Shown here: in pieces, positions 43,166 through 51,401 of the stretch
Layout: each line of letters starts with the position of its first letter
How positions within the stretch are numbered: the stretch's first letter is position 1
DNA from: CAZMUQ01 sp964569845
Lineage (GTDB): Archaea > Thermoproteota > Bathyarchaeia > Hecatellales > Hecatellaceae
Length of the DNA: 64,000 nt
Direction: 5' to 3'
Assembly: GCA_964569845.1 (NCBI GenBank)
Contig: CAZMUQ010000002.1
Location: 62,001-126,000 of the forward strand
The notes under the pieces: generated by a model
Seen by the model: the letters and a program-made list of their open reading frames with translations, nothing else
Database searches by the model: none
Told to the model about the DNA's origin: nothing
Made by a program: the position numbers and the translations under genes

Positions 43166-44308
43166 TTACCCAAAAATGCTGATCAAGTATCCAGCAGCAA
43201 TTGCTGAAGCTATAACACCACCAATATTAGGACCCATAGCATGCATCAATATAAAGTTTCTTGGATTATCTTTTGAAGCTAAATATTGGCTAACTCTAGC
43301 TGTCATAGGAACAGCTGAAACTCCAGCAATACCTATTATCGGGTTAATTTTACCCCTAGATGCTATATAAAATATTTTTCCTAGGATAAGTCCACCAACA
43401 GTCCCACCAGCAAACCCTACAATACCAAATACAAAAATCAATAATACTTCTGGTTTAAGAAATTCTTCAGCAGTTAAGGTTCCACCTATACCTAAACCTA
43501 AAAGTATTGTTGAGATGTTCAAAAGCTCATTTTCTGAAGCTTTTGCAAGTCTATCAACTACACCTGATTCTCTGAAAAGGTTTCCTATTGCTATTGCTCC
43601 AATTAGAGGAGTGGCATGAGGTACAAGTAAACATCCTATTAGGAGGCAGAAAACAGGGAAAAGTATTCTTTCAATCTTGGAAACTTCACGTATTTTTGGA
43701 GGCATATATGTTGCTCTCTCCTTTTTTGTTGTAAGCGCATAAACTATTGGAGGTTGAATTATTGGTACCATCGCCATATACAGGTAGCAGGATGCTGCAA
43801 CAGGTCCAAGTATCTCAGGTGCAAGCTTAGCACATGTGTATACTGTTGTAGGTCCATCAGCACTTCCAATTATACCTATAGCTGCAGCTTCTTTTGGAGG
43901 GTAGCCGATAGCTAAGCATAAAATTAGAGTTATAAATATTCCAAGCTGTGCAGCAGCAGCCATAATAAAGCTTGGTAAAGGTCTTGAAAGAAGAGGCCCG
44001 AAATCAGTCATTGCACCAACACATATAAACACAATTATTGGTAGAATTTCCGTGTCAATTAGGTATTTACGAATTAGGTAAAATAATCCTCCAACCTCTG
44101 AAAGATGTCCTAAAGGTACATTTGAAAGTAGACATGCAATTCCTATTGGTAGGAGAACAAAAGGTTCATATTCTTTTGATATTGCAAGGTAAATCAGCAC
44201 AACCGCAAAAATCATCATGATAATTTGCCCTAAAGTTATCACATTAAATGCCGTGTAGTGGGTTAGGTAATGGAGAAAATCACGCAAGAACTCAAGCTCA
44301 AACCCCAT
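43166..44308 (-). CDS. mmdB: Na+-translocating decarboxylase beta subunit (OadB/MmdB family)
   Basis: A 380-residue membrane protein with about 9-11 hydrophobic helices, the Na+-pump subunit that decarboxylates carboxybiotin. The family core is present: PIVFICVGAMTDFGPLLSRP, AIGIIGSADGPTTVYTCAKLAPEILGPVAASCYLYMAMVPIIQPPI, GLGIGGTLTAEEFL, and the C-terminal IIGIAGVSAVPMTARVSQYLA and LMHAMGPNIGGVIASAIAAGYL. DGPT in the first motif carries the aspartate known to take part in Na+ coupling. This is the strongest sign that the cluster is energy-conserving. Downstream of one biotin-carrier gene. Confidence 0.95.
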   Translation of the reverse strand: MGFELEFLRDFLHYLTHYTAFNVITLGQIIMMIFAVVLIYLAISKEYEPFVLLPIGIACLLSNVPLGHLSEVGGLFYLIRKYLIDTEILPIIVFICVGAMTDFGPLLSRPLPSFIMAAAAQLGIFITLILCLAIGYPPKEAAAIGIIGSADGPTTVYTCAKLAPEILGPVAASCYLYMAMVPIIQPPIVYALTTKKERATYMPPKIREVSKIERILFPVFCLLIGCLLVPHATPLIGAIAIGNLFRESGVVDRLAKASENELLNISTILLGLGIGGTLTAEEFLKPEVLLIFVFGIVGFAGGTVGGLILGKIFYIASRGKINPIIGIAGVSAVPMTARVSQYLASKDNPRNFILMHAMGPNIGGVIASAIAAGYLISIFG

Positions 44309-44356
44309 TTTTTCTCACCGAAAATTGGAGTTTTGTTGATGGAGGGAATTGTTTAC

Positions 44357-44884
44357 TTATCCAATAATAATTAGAGGTGTACCTGTTTGTACACTCTGCC
44401 CAACTGAAACCTTAACTTCTAAGATTAACCCTGACCTAGGTGAAGGAACAATATTCTCCATCTTCATTGAATCTATAACTAAAAGCGGATCTCCAGCGTT
44501 AACTCTTTCACCAGGAGAAACCTTAATATCAACAATTTTACCTGGTAGTGGACTTTCAACAACAAATCCTTCACCAACCTCAGGTTTAGCTTTTTCCTCC
44601 GGTGTTTTTAAAGATGGGGGTTTTAATTCTTCAACTCTCTTTTCTTCAGTTACTACTGTGGGTTTTAATGCTTCAGCTTTCTTCTCTTCAACCACTACTG
44701 TCCTGATGGAAGGTGGTGGAGGAGCGGCTAAACTAACTTTTCCCCTTGAAACAGCAACTTTGTAAGTTTTTCCATCTACAGAAACTTCCATTAAAATTTG
44801 GTTTTGTTGGATATCTTCTACTGATACATCTGCCTCGTATGGTTTACCTTCAAACGTAATTTTAACTCTTTTTTTCACATACAT
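44357..44884 (-). CDS. Biotin carboxyl carrier protein (second; MmdC-like)
   Basis: A 175-residue carrier. The biotinyl domain occupies about residues 105-175, with the attachment lysine in VIDSMKMENIVPSPRSG. A Pro/Glu/Lys-rich flexible linker (PPPPSIRTVVVEEKKAEALK onward) connects it to an N-terminal beta domain, VKITFEGKPYEADVSVED. This layout matches gamma subunits of methylmalonyl-CoA decarboxylase. It overlaps the start of its neighbour by 23 bases and precedes the beta subunit, so it most likely feeds the Na+ pump. It is distinct in sequence from the carrier at 39 kb. Confidence 0.93.
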   Translation of the reverse strand: MYVKKRVKITFEGKPYEADVSVEDIQQNQILMEVSVDGKTYKVAVSRGKVSLAAPPPPSIRTVVVEEKKAEALKPTVVTEEKRVEELKPPSLKTPEEKAKPEVGEGFVVESPLPGKIVDIKVSPGERVNAGDPLLVIDSMKMENIVPSPRSGLILEVKVSVGQSVQTGTPLIIIG

Positions 44885-45299
44885 TTCTTGTATCCCTCCT
44901 GGAAAATTTAACTTTTGATGATGCCCAACCTAAACCGCTAAGCCAGCTACGGGCACCATCCACAGAACCGGTACACTCAAACCTTCCAGCTAGACTCCAG
45001 TAACTATGAAACCTACCCTTTACAGGGGTTAACTGGGGGGATACTACTTTCCCTTCTTGGAGGAGTCTAGAGTGATATACTATTGAAGATATGATACCGG
45101 CTAATATTTCATTCTCATATGTTTTATATATTTTATGTATTTTCCTAGCTGAATTCATCTTTTCGGCTACTTTCAGGGAGAACCCAGTAACCTGGACTAC
45201 GAAACCTAATATTATTGAGAATAGGAAGACTATTGTCATTCCCAGAGTTAAGTGGAGTATGCCAAGTTCAAGCCATCCAGCCATTCTTCGCAACCACAC
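44862..45299 (-). CDS. Decarboxylase small membrane subunit (OadG/MmdD-like)
   Basis: A 145-residue protein with one strong hydrophobic helix, LHLTLGMTIVFLFSIILGFVVQ, as in OadG and MmdD, which anchor the alpha subunit and carrier to the beta subunit. The remaining residues include NEILAGIISSIVYHSR, similar to the EIVAAIAAAIAAY motif of these subunits, and a tail rich in tryptophan and serine that shows little similarity. The first gene of the minus-strand cluster. A TATA-like TTATATATACG at 45376-45386 lies about 80 bases upstream. Confidence 0.82.
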   Translation of the reverse strand: MWLRRMAGWLELGILHLTLGMTIVFLFSIILGFVVQVTGFSLKVAEKMNSARKIHKIYKTYENEILAGIISSIVYHSRLLQEGKVVSPQLTPVKGRFHSYWSLAGRFECTGSVDGARSWLSGLGWASSKVKFSRRDTRNVCEKKS

Positions 45300-45375
45300 A
45301 TTTTTACCCTAAACTTAGGAGGGTACGCTTTATTAATTTTTCCTATTAAGTTGTTGTAGGTAAAAAGTAAACGTA

Positions 45376-45386
45376 TATATAAAGGT
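45376..45386 (-). promoter_or_regulatory. Probable TATA box of the decarboxylase cluster
   Basis: Read on the minus strand, CCTTTATATATACG precedes the OadG-like start by about 80 bases, in the spacer after the GAPDH gene. The strong TATA match suggests an independent promoter for this cluster. Confidence 0.5.
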
Positions 45387-45395
45387 ATGTATTAA

Positions 45396-46418
45396 TCATT
45401 CATTGATAAACTTAGACAGATGTTTCATTAAATCCGCAAGTCTACATGAATAACCCCATTCATTATCATACCATCCAAAAACTTTCACAAAATTACCTTT
45501 ACCACCCATAACCATCGTACTTAAACCATCAAGAATGCATGAGTGAGGATTCCTTATAATGTCTGCTGAAACTATTGGCTCATCTGTATATTGAAGAATT
45601 CCCTTAAGCTCACCCTCAGCATATTTTCTAAAGGCATTATTAACTTCATCCTTACTAACCTCCTTTTCAAGTTCAGCAACCAAGTCTGTTATTGAACCAT
45701 TTGCAACTGGAACCCTCAAAGCAACCCCATCAAGCCTGCCTGCAAGCTCAGGTATAACTAGTCCTATGGCAACAGCAGCACCTGTTGTTGTGGGTATTAT
45801 TGATACAGCACAGGCTCTAGCTCTTCTAAGGTCTCTGTGTGGAAAATCAAGAATTCTCTGGTCATTTGTGTAAGCATGGCATGTGGTCATAAATCCTCTT
45901 CTGATGCCAAATTCTTTATGTAAAACTTTAACCATAACAGCTAAACAATTTGTTGTACAAGATGCCATAGAAATTATATGATGCTTCTCATGATTGTAGA
46001 CTTCTTCATTTACACCAAGAACAAGAGTTACATCAGGATTTTTAGCTGGAGCCGAAATTACAACCTTCTTTGCACCTGCCTTTAAATGTTTTTCAGCATT
46101 CCCCCTATCAGTAAATCTCCCAGTAGATTCTAAAACTACATCAACATTAAGCTCCCTCCATGGCAGCTTCTCAGGATCCGGAATGCTTAAAATTTTAATT
46201 TCCTCTCCTCCAACAACAATTTTATCATCCTTACTTCCAACTTCAACATCAAGAATTCCATGAATAGAATCATATTTTAGGAGATGAGCAAGAGTTCTAG
46301 CATCAGTAAGGTCATTTATAGCGACAACTTCTACATTTCTACTAAAATCAGGGTCCTTTAAGGCTGCTCTGAAAAAAAGTCTACCAATCCTACCAAAACC
46401 GTTTATACCAACCCTCAT
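45396..46418 (-). CDS. gap: Glyceraldehyde-3-phosphate dehydrogenase, bacterial class I type
   Basis: A 340-residue enzyme, counting from MRVGINGFGRIGR. The NAD-binding fold opens with GINGFGRIGR and the NAD-selecting region is VVAINDLTD. Cys154 is the nucleophile in MASCTTNCLA, and HAYTNDQRILDFPHRDLRRARA and WYDNEWGYSCRL follow. This is the class I enzyme of bacteria and eukaryotes; most archaea use the unrelated class II form. Starts at 46439 (MVGGLCM...) are possible, but the MRVG methionine follows GGTGGT and matches the family. It could run glycolysis or gluconeogenesis. Confidence 0.94.
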   Translation of the reverse strand: MRVGINGFGRIGRLFFRAALKDPDFSRNVEVVAINDLTDARTLAHLLKYDSIHGILDVEVGSKDDKIVVGGEEIKILSIPDPEKLPWRELNVDVVLESTGRFTDRGNAEKHLKAGAKKVVISAPAKNPDVTLVLGVNEEVYNHEKHHIISMASCTTNCLAVMVKVLHKEFGIRRGFMTTCHAYTNDQRILDFPHRDLRRARACAVSIIPTTTGAAVAIGLVIPELAGRLDGVALRVPVANGSITDLVAELEKEVSKDEVNNAFRKYAEGELKGILQYTDEPIVSADIIRNPHSCILDGLSTMVMGGKGNFVKVFGWYDNEWGYSCRLADLMKHLSKFINE

Positions 46419-46515
46419 CATACATAAACCACCAACCAATGATGAAGTTTTTTACTGATTACACTAATAAGTTTGAATAAAATATTTTAATTTTATCTAA
46501 AAGGGATGTGATTGT

Positions 46516-46992
46516 TTGAAGTACCTTTGGGCTCCATGGAGAATAAAGTATATTTTAATGAAAAAGCCACGTGGATGTATATTTTGTAAAATAGCAAGAG
46601 AGAAAAAAGATAAAAAAAACTATGTACTCTTCAGAGGGAAATGGAACTATGTTTTGTTAAACAATTACCCGTATAATAGTGGACATCTTATGGTTGTACC
46701 ATTTAAGCATGTAAAAAATCTTGAAGATTTAACTGATGAAGAACTATATGAACACTTTAAGATTGTAAGGGAAAGTGTAAAAAACTTAAAAAAAGTCTTT
46801 AAACCCGAGGGATTTAACATAGGGATAAACATTGGAAGAATAGCAGGAGCTGGAGTAGAAAATCATATCCATACCCATATTGTTCCAAGATGGAGCGGTG
46901 ATACAAACTACATGCCTGTTATAGCAGATACAAAAGTTATACCTGAAGCCCTGAAGCAAACTTATAATAGGCTTAAAGAGTTTTTTAGTTAA
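46516..46992 (+). CDS. HIT-family hydrolase
   Basis: A 158-residue HIT domain protein. The histidine triad is HIHTHIVPRW, with the zinc-binding start CIFCKIAREKK and LNNYPYNSGHLMVVPFKHV. HIT proteins hydrolyse AMP-lysine or dinucleoside polyphosphates, including Ap4A. Start TTG at 46516, preceded by GGGATGTGA. It converges on the sirtuin gene with an 8-base spacing. Confidence 0.92.
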   Translation: MKYLWAPWRIKYILMKKPRGCIFCKIAREKKDKKNYVLFRGKWNYVLLNNYPYNSGHLMVVPFKHVKNLEDLTDEELYEHFKIVRESVKNLKKVFKPEGFNIGINIGRIAGAGVENHIHTHIVPRWSGDTNYMPVIADTKVIPEALKQTYNRLKEFFS

Positions 46993-47000
46993 AGTAAAGG

Positions 47001-47789
47001 TTAAAGGTTACCCTTTTCTTTTAATATCTTTTCTACTTCCTCTACTATTTTTGGCAGGATTTCTCCGCATTTACCTTCAATAATATAATCTGATATTATC
47101 CCTGTTAAAGGTGTAGGCTCAGCATTAACCTCAACAACTTTAGCCCCAGCCATTTTTGCTACCCTTGGCAGGTCTGCTGCAGGATAAACTACAGCTGATG
47201 TTCCTGCAACAATCATTAAAGTGCATGTTCTAGCCTCTCTTTGTGATTCAGTTAAAGCTTCATAGGGTATTGGTTCCTCAAATAATACTGTATTTGGCTT
47301 TAGAATCCCGCCACAATGTGAACATTTCGGAGGAATCTCACCCTTCTCAACTTTGGCTACGGCTTCCTCCATGGGATAAAGATTTCCACATTTAATACAT
47401 TTAGCTCTTCTTGAATCCCCGTGAAACTCTATAACATGTTTACTTCCAGCTTTTTGATGCAAACCATCAATATTCTGAGTTATAATACAGTGGAGAAGCC
47501 CTAATTCTTCAAGCCTAGCTAAAGCATAATGAGCAGGATTAGGTTTAGCCTTCAAAACATCAAATCCTTCCTTCATTCTTTGAACCCTTAAAATCCAAAA
47601 CTTTTTTGGATCACTTATAAAGGCTGAATATGTAAAATCTTTTGGATCATATTTTTTCCAGATGCCATGAGGCCCCCTAAAATCTGGAATACCACTTTCA
47701 GTTGAAATTCCTGCACCTGTTAATGCAACAGTTCTCCTAGACGAAACAATATCCTTAGCTAAACGTTTAATGAGTTCATAATCAACCAT
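47001..47789 (-). CDS. NAD-dependent protein deacylase, sirtuin family
   Basis: A 262-residue sirtuin that removes acyl groups from lysine using NAD. LTGAGISTESGIPDFRGPHGIW is the NAD motif, TQNIDGLHQKAGS the catalytic core, HGDSR the base region (EFHGDSRRAKC), and CIKCG with CSHCGG supplies the zinc ribbon. In archaea Sir2 deacetylates the chromatin protein Alba; here the acetyltransferase at 30.5 kb is a possible counterpart, but that is a guess. It converges with the HIT gene. Confidence 0.95.
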   Translation of the reverse strand: MVDYELIKRLAKDIVSSRRTVALTGAGISTESGIPDFRGPHGIWKKYDPKDFTYSAFISDPKKFWILRVQRMKEGFDVLKAKPNPAHYALARLEELGLLHCIITQNIDGLHQKAGSKHVIEFHGDSRRAKCIKCGNLYPMEEAVAKVEKGEIPPKCSHCGGILKPNTVLFEEPIPYEALTESQREARTCTLMIVAGTSAVVYPAADLPRVAKMAGAKVVEVNAEPTPLTGIISDYIIEGKCGEILPKIVEEVEKILKEKGNL

Positions 47790-47897
47790 TATAGAAAACC
47801 TCCAAATAGCCTATTAAAAATTAAGAATCCGGAGACTTATCTATTTATCTACCATTATCGTTATTACTAAATTAATAGAATTAATAGAGAGTTTGCT

Positions 47898-48799
47898 TTG
47901 AGTAGTTTAAACGTATCTGAGGAAAGGGAAATCACTTGTTGGAATAAACCTTTAGGCGATATAAGAGTTCTTGAGTTGAGTATGTGGGAAGCTGGACCAG
48001 CATGTGGAACACTTTTAGCTTTTCTTGGTGCTGAAGTTATTAAAGTCGAACCTCCATGGGGAGAAATTGGAAGAGTAGTGTTTTTTGGCGAGAAAAGGAA
48101 AAAAGAAGGGGTATAAGCATTGCCACTATTTCGCAAACTTAAACTTAAACAAGAAGCATATAACTTTAAACATAAAAACGAGAAAAGGAAAAAAGCTTCT
48201 TCAAATGCTTATTAGAAGAAGTAACATTTTCTTACATAACCTTACACTTCAAACAATTGAAAACTTGGTTTAACCTACGAGAAGGTTGCAAAAATTAACC
48301 CCAAAATAATTTATGCAAGCATCACAGGTTATGGTGAAAAAGGCCCATACAAATATTATCCATGTTATGATGGGTATTGCTCAAGCTATGGGTGGAATAG
48401 TTTACCTTACCGGGCATCCGGAAACACCTCCAGCTAGATGTAACTGAGAGGTATATAAGGAAAGTTGATAGGTTGATAGCTAAGTGAGCTAGAAGAAAAA
48501 GTAAAAAGAAAATTTTCCATAAACTTACTAGGGAAGGATTACCATGCGGATTAGTTTACAATCTCAAGGAACTTATGGAAGATCCGCATATAGCTAGAAG
48601 AAAAATGTTTTTAAGTACTAAGGATGACCTTGGGAAAAAGCATGTAATCATAGGTAATCACATTAAACTTTCAACATGCAAACTTAAAATACAACCTCCA
48701 CAAACAAATCCATCATATCATAATGTTGAAGTATATACAAGGATCCTTGGATTATCAAAAGAAGAGTTTGAAAAGCTAAAGAAAGAAAACATAATATAA
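47898..48799 (+). pseudogene. Decayed family III CoA-transferase (CaiB/BaiF)
   Basis: Fragments in all three frames run in the order of a CaiB-type CoA-transferase. The opening RVLELSMWEAGPACGTLLAFLGAEVIKVEPPWGEIGR sits in one frame, NLNKKHITLNIKTRKGKKLLQML in the next, then YEKVAKINPKIIYASITGYGEKGPYKYY, then MGIAQAMGGIVYLTGHPE. After a large internal loss comes the C-terminal LPCGLVYNLKELMEDPHIARRKMF and QTNPSYHNVEVYTRILGLSKEEFEKLK. At least three frameshifts, several stops and about 100-150 missing codons against a normal length of about 400 make a functional protein very unlikely. Such enzymes move CoA between organic acids. Read errors alone cannot explain the deletion. Confidence 0.88.
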
Positions 48800-48854
48800 T
48801 GTAATTGTAGGGATAAAAACATCTTAGCCAGAAAATATCAATACAAAAACTTAA

Positions 48855-48970
48855 GGGTCCGTGGTCCAGCCTGGATAGGACATTGACCAACCTAAAAACT
48901 CTATTAAAAAGGGTTGGATGGAAGCCTCCGGAGCCAAAGGTCGCGGGTTCAAATCCCGCCGGACCCGCCA
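48855..48970 (+). tRNA. tRNA-Arg (anticodon CCG) with a 38-base non-canonical intron
   Basis: Acceptor stem GGGTCCG/CGGACCC, D stem GTCC/GGAC, T arm GCGGG-TTCAAAT-CCCGC, discriminator G and encoded CCA are all perfect. The anticodon arm is complete only if 48886-48923 is removed: exon 1 ends TTG, exon 2 begins GCCTCCGG, giving stem TTGGC/GCCAA and loop CTCCGGA with anticodon CCG. The intron falls between positions 29 and 30, inside the anticodon stem. Its ends can pair (CCAACC with GGTTGG), and CAT/ATG form a central helix flanked by 3-base bulges TGA and AAG, giving exactly these cuts. That fits an archaeal bulge-helix-bulge splice site. Confidence 0.9.
48886..48923 (+). other. Intron within tRNA-Arg at position 29/30
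   Basis: Thirty-eight bases with complementary ends CCAACC and GGTTGG. Standard cleavage after the second base of each 3-base bulge removes exactly this piece and restores a perfect anticodon stem, so position and boundaries are well constrained. Confidence 0.85.
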
Positions 48971-49500
48971 CTTCTCAGGTTCAGGCCCTCTTATATAGAG
49001 GTTACGATATTCTATTTTGGATTTAAAGGTTTCAAATAAAATACTGTAACATTGATAAACCTAAAGGAGTTTTACATTTTTACACTTTCCACCAAAACCC
49101 TCGTTAACATTAATTAGTTAGTTTGTGCATTTAGGGAGAAGGACACTCAAACTATTACAGATTATTAAAAAACAAATTTTTGCCGTAGATTCGGAGAATT
49201 TGTAGAATTTCCGAACTAAAAAATAGAGAAGTGTTTAAATATCTTTCTCTAAAATCTTGTAATGTTAGCTGTTTTACTTAAATTAATTAATAATTTTTAA
49301 ATGTTTTAAATTCTTGCAGGAAACTCTATTTTTCATTTTAGGTTTTCCAGGTCTTTTAATTTAAAATATCTAACCTAAAATATCTAAGAAAATTTGGATT
49401 CATCCGGTTTATTTTTTCAATTTTCTCTTTTTTAATTGAAGTATCCTTATCTACTTTTACTGACTTAATTTTAATGGAAACTTGAAGGAAGTTTGCTTGA
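48971..49500. other. 530-base AT-rich intergenic region
   Basis: No supported gene. Contains TTCGGA and TCCGAA arms around GAATTTGTAGAATT (about 49189-49214), a candidate operator or hairpin; a TATA-like TTTAAATATC near 49236; and a tandem copy of AAAATATCTAA near 49362-49386. These could regulate the downstream CDF transporter gene. No TATA can be tied to it with confidence. Confidence 0.4.
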
Positions 49501-50367
49501 TTGGTTTATGGTAGTTTAGATAAAAGTGAAAAAATTGCTAAAAGATCTATACTGGTTTTTATCTTTACCGGGTTTGCTGAATTTTTGTTGGGTACTATTT
49601 CTGGGAGTGTTGCTTTAATCTCTGATAGTATTCACACATTTACAGATGCACTAGTATCTGCTATAACTTTTTTTGGTTTAAAATTTTCTCGACGCTTACC
49701 AGATGGAAAGTTTCATTTCGGTTACTATAAGGTTGAAGCTTTTTCTGCTGGTATTTCAGCACTAGTAATGGTTGCTGTTGGCTTAGCAATAGTTTATATA
49801 GCTTATCTTAAACTTTTAAGTCCAGCACCCCTTACAGTATACATTCCAACAATGATTGTAGCTATCTTAGCCGCAGTAATCTTTTGGGTGATGGGATTTA
49901 TTAAGATAAGAACTTCAAGAATTGTCAGCTCTAATGCGTTCAAGTTTGATACTTATAACACTTTAAAAAGTGGATTTTCTTCCCTTACTGCATTTTTTGG
50001 TGTATTTTTATCTTACCTTGGCTTTCATCAGTTTGATGCTTTAGCAGGTATAATTATTGGAGGCTTCATATTTACAATAGCATATATAACAACAAAAGAA
50101 GTATCCCTTATACTTTTAGATGCATGTAGGCATCCTGAATTTTTTGGGAAAATAAAGGAGATAGCAAAAAGTGTTAGAGGAGTTGTTGACGTTTATGATG
50201 TTAGATTAAGAAGCGTAGGCTTATTTGTTATGGGAGAGATAACAATAAAAGTTGATGGTAAGATGAGTGTTGAAGATCTGAATAAGATAACCAAAGAAAT
50301 TCGAGAAAAAATAAAAAGTCAAATAGCAAATATCGTAAGGATCACAATTCAAGCTGAAATAGCGTAG
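49501..50367 (+). CDS. Cation diffusion facilitator family transporter
   Basis: A 288-residue CDF protein with about six membrane helices and a C-terminal cytoplasmic domain. ALISDSIHTFTDALVSAITFFGLKFSRRLPDGKFHFGYYKVEAFSAGISALVMV is the family core: the two aspartates in DSIHTFTD give part of the metal site. A second set lies in FHQFDALAGIIIGGFI. The C-terminal part (VRGVVDVYDVRLRSVGLFVMGEITIKVDGKMSVEDLNKI) is the ferredoxin-like domain. Zinc, manganese or iron export are possible; the selectivity cannot be read. TTG start. Confidence 0.93.
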   Translation: MVYGSLDKSEKIAKRSILVFIFTGFAEFLLGTISGSVALISDSIHTFTDALVSAITFFGLKFSRRLPDGKFHFGYYKVEAFSAGISALVMVAVGLAIVYIAYLKLLSPAPLTVYIPTMIVAILAAVIFWVMGFIKIRTSRIVSSNAFKFDTYNTLKSGFSSLTAFFGVFLSYLGFHQFDALAGIIIGGFIFTIAYITTKEVSLILLDACRHPEFFGKIKEIAKSVRGVVDVYDVRLRSVGLFVMGEITIKVDGKMSVEDLNKITKEIREKIKSQIANIVRITIQAEIA

Positions 50368-50390
50368 AAAATAGGATAAGAATTTTAACT

Positions 50391-51158
50391 TTATAATTTT
50401 ACATTAAAAACTTTCTCAAAATTTTTTGTTGTAATCTTAGCAACATCCTCAACATCTAACCCCTTAATTTTTGCAACACCTTTTAAGCTTTTTATTACAT
50501 CTGCTGGTTTAGCAGGAATTCCTGCATACTTCACAGGCGAATCTGTCTCAAGTAAGAGGTTTTCTAAGGGTGCATTTTTAACAGCTGCTTGGTGCTCTTT
50601 ACTGTACTCTACTGCAGGAGTTACGGAGATAAAGTAATCATGGTCCAGAATTCTTTTTAAAACATTAAGAGGACCTGTAAACCAGTGAAATATTGCTTTC
50701 TCCACACCAATCTTTTCAGCAAAAGTTAGGCATTCTTCCCAAGCCCCCCTTGAATGAATAATCACAGGTTTTCCATGTTTTCTTGCAGATTCAAGAAAAA
50801 GCTTAAACACATTTACCTGCAAATCTCTAACATCTTGACTTTTTCTTGCTTCTCTAAGCCAAAAATCTAAACCAACCTCTCCTATGCCAATAATCTTATC
50901 AACTTTTGCCTCAATTAATTTAAGTGTTAAATCTGGTTGTTCTTTCTCTAAAGTAACAGTCCATGGATGAACGCCAAGAGCAACGTAAACTTTTACACCA
51001 TAATATTCCGTGGGAAGATTAATTAGGTAGCTGCTTGAAGCATAGTTAGAACTTACACCAACAACAGCTATAACACCAACATTTCTACATTCCTTTAATA
51101 CTTCTTCGACATTTTCAAGCTCATCAAGATGTACATGAGAATCTACAAGCTTAAGCAA
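50391..51158 (-). CDS. TatD-family metal-dependent hydrolase
   Basis: A 255-residue TIM-barrel hydrolase. VDSHVHLDE at the N-terminus, GEVGLDFWLREARKSQDVRDLQVNVFKLFLESARKHGKPVIIHSRGAWEE in the middle, and LLLETDSPVKYAG near the end supply the two-metal site. TatD proteins act as nucleases or D-aminoacyl-tRNA deacylase-like enzymes depending on lineage. Start codon chosen at MLKLVDSHVHL. Convergent with the CDF gene; divergent from the Orc1/Cdc6 gene across about 510 bases. Confidence 0.92.
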   Translation of the reverse strand: MLKLVDSHVHLDELENVEEVLKECRNVGVIAVVGVSSNYASSSYLINLPTEYYGVKVYVALGVHPWTVTLEKEQPDLTLKLIEAKVDKIIGIGEVGLDFWLREARKSQDVRDLQVNVFKLFLESARKHGKPVIIHSRGAWEECLTFAEKIGVEKAIFHWFTGPLNVLKRILDHDYFISVTPAVEYSKEHQAAVKNAPLENLLLETDSPVKYAGIPAKPADVIKSLKGVAKIKGLDVEDVAKITTKNFEKVFNVKL

Positions 51159-51401
51159 TGTCTACCAACCAAAAACATAATAAGATTTTTGCTGTTGAAA
51201 AACTTAAGTTTAAAAAATATATACATTATATACAGGGCATTTTCCTGTAAAAAAAGCCTATATAGGGAAACTTAAACCAATCCTATCAAGCCAAATTTTA
51301 CAAGCACAACTAATATTGAAGAACATTTTAACCATCCAAGTTAAAAAAGGATTTTAGGAGCTAATTTAACTAAACTCTCACACCCTAAGGGGGTGCTTTC
51401 T
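51159..51401. other. AT-rich region upstream of Orc1/Cdc6, possible origin
   Basis: Very AT-rich, with TATATACATTATATACA near 51219-51235 and an inverted pair TACAGG-N7-CCTGTA (51231-51249). Replication origins often adjoin the orc1/cdc6 gene in archaea. I found no clear origin recognition box (TTTCCANTGGAAAC followed by G-run), so this is a place to look rather than a call. Confidence 0.25.

Noticed and set aside
44862..45299. Treating the OadG-like gene as unrelated because its tail is odd
   Set aside because: The membrane helix, size and position at the head of the cluster with a 23-base overlap to the carrier outweigh the divergent tail.
46437..46475. ATGATGA followed by CTGA near the GAPDH start, like a C/D box RNA
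   Set aside because: Only nine bases separate the boxes, there is no terminal stem and no second box pair; it overlaps the GAPDH start region.
48684..48971. A minus-strand frame beginning MAGPAGFEPATFGSGGF
   Set aside because: This is the classic antisense translation of a tRNA gene (MAGPAGFEPAT). It covers tRNA-Arg and its intron and is not a protein.
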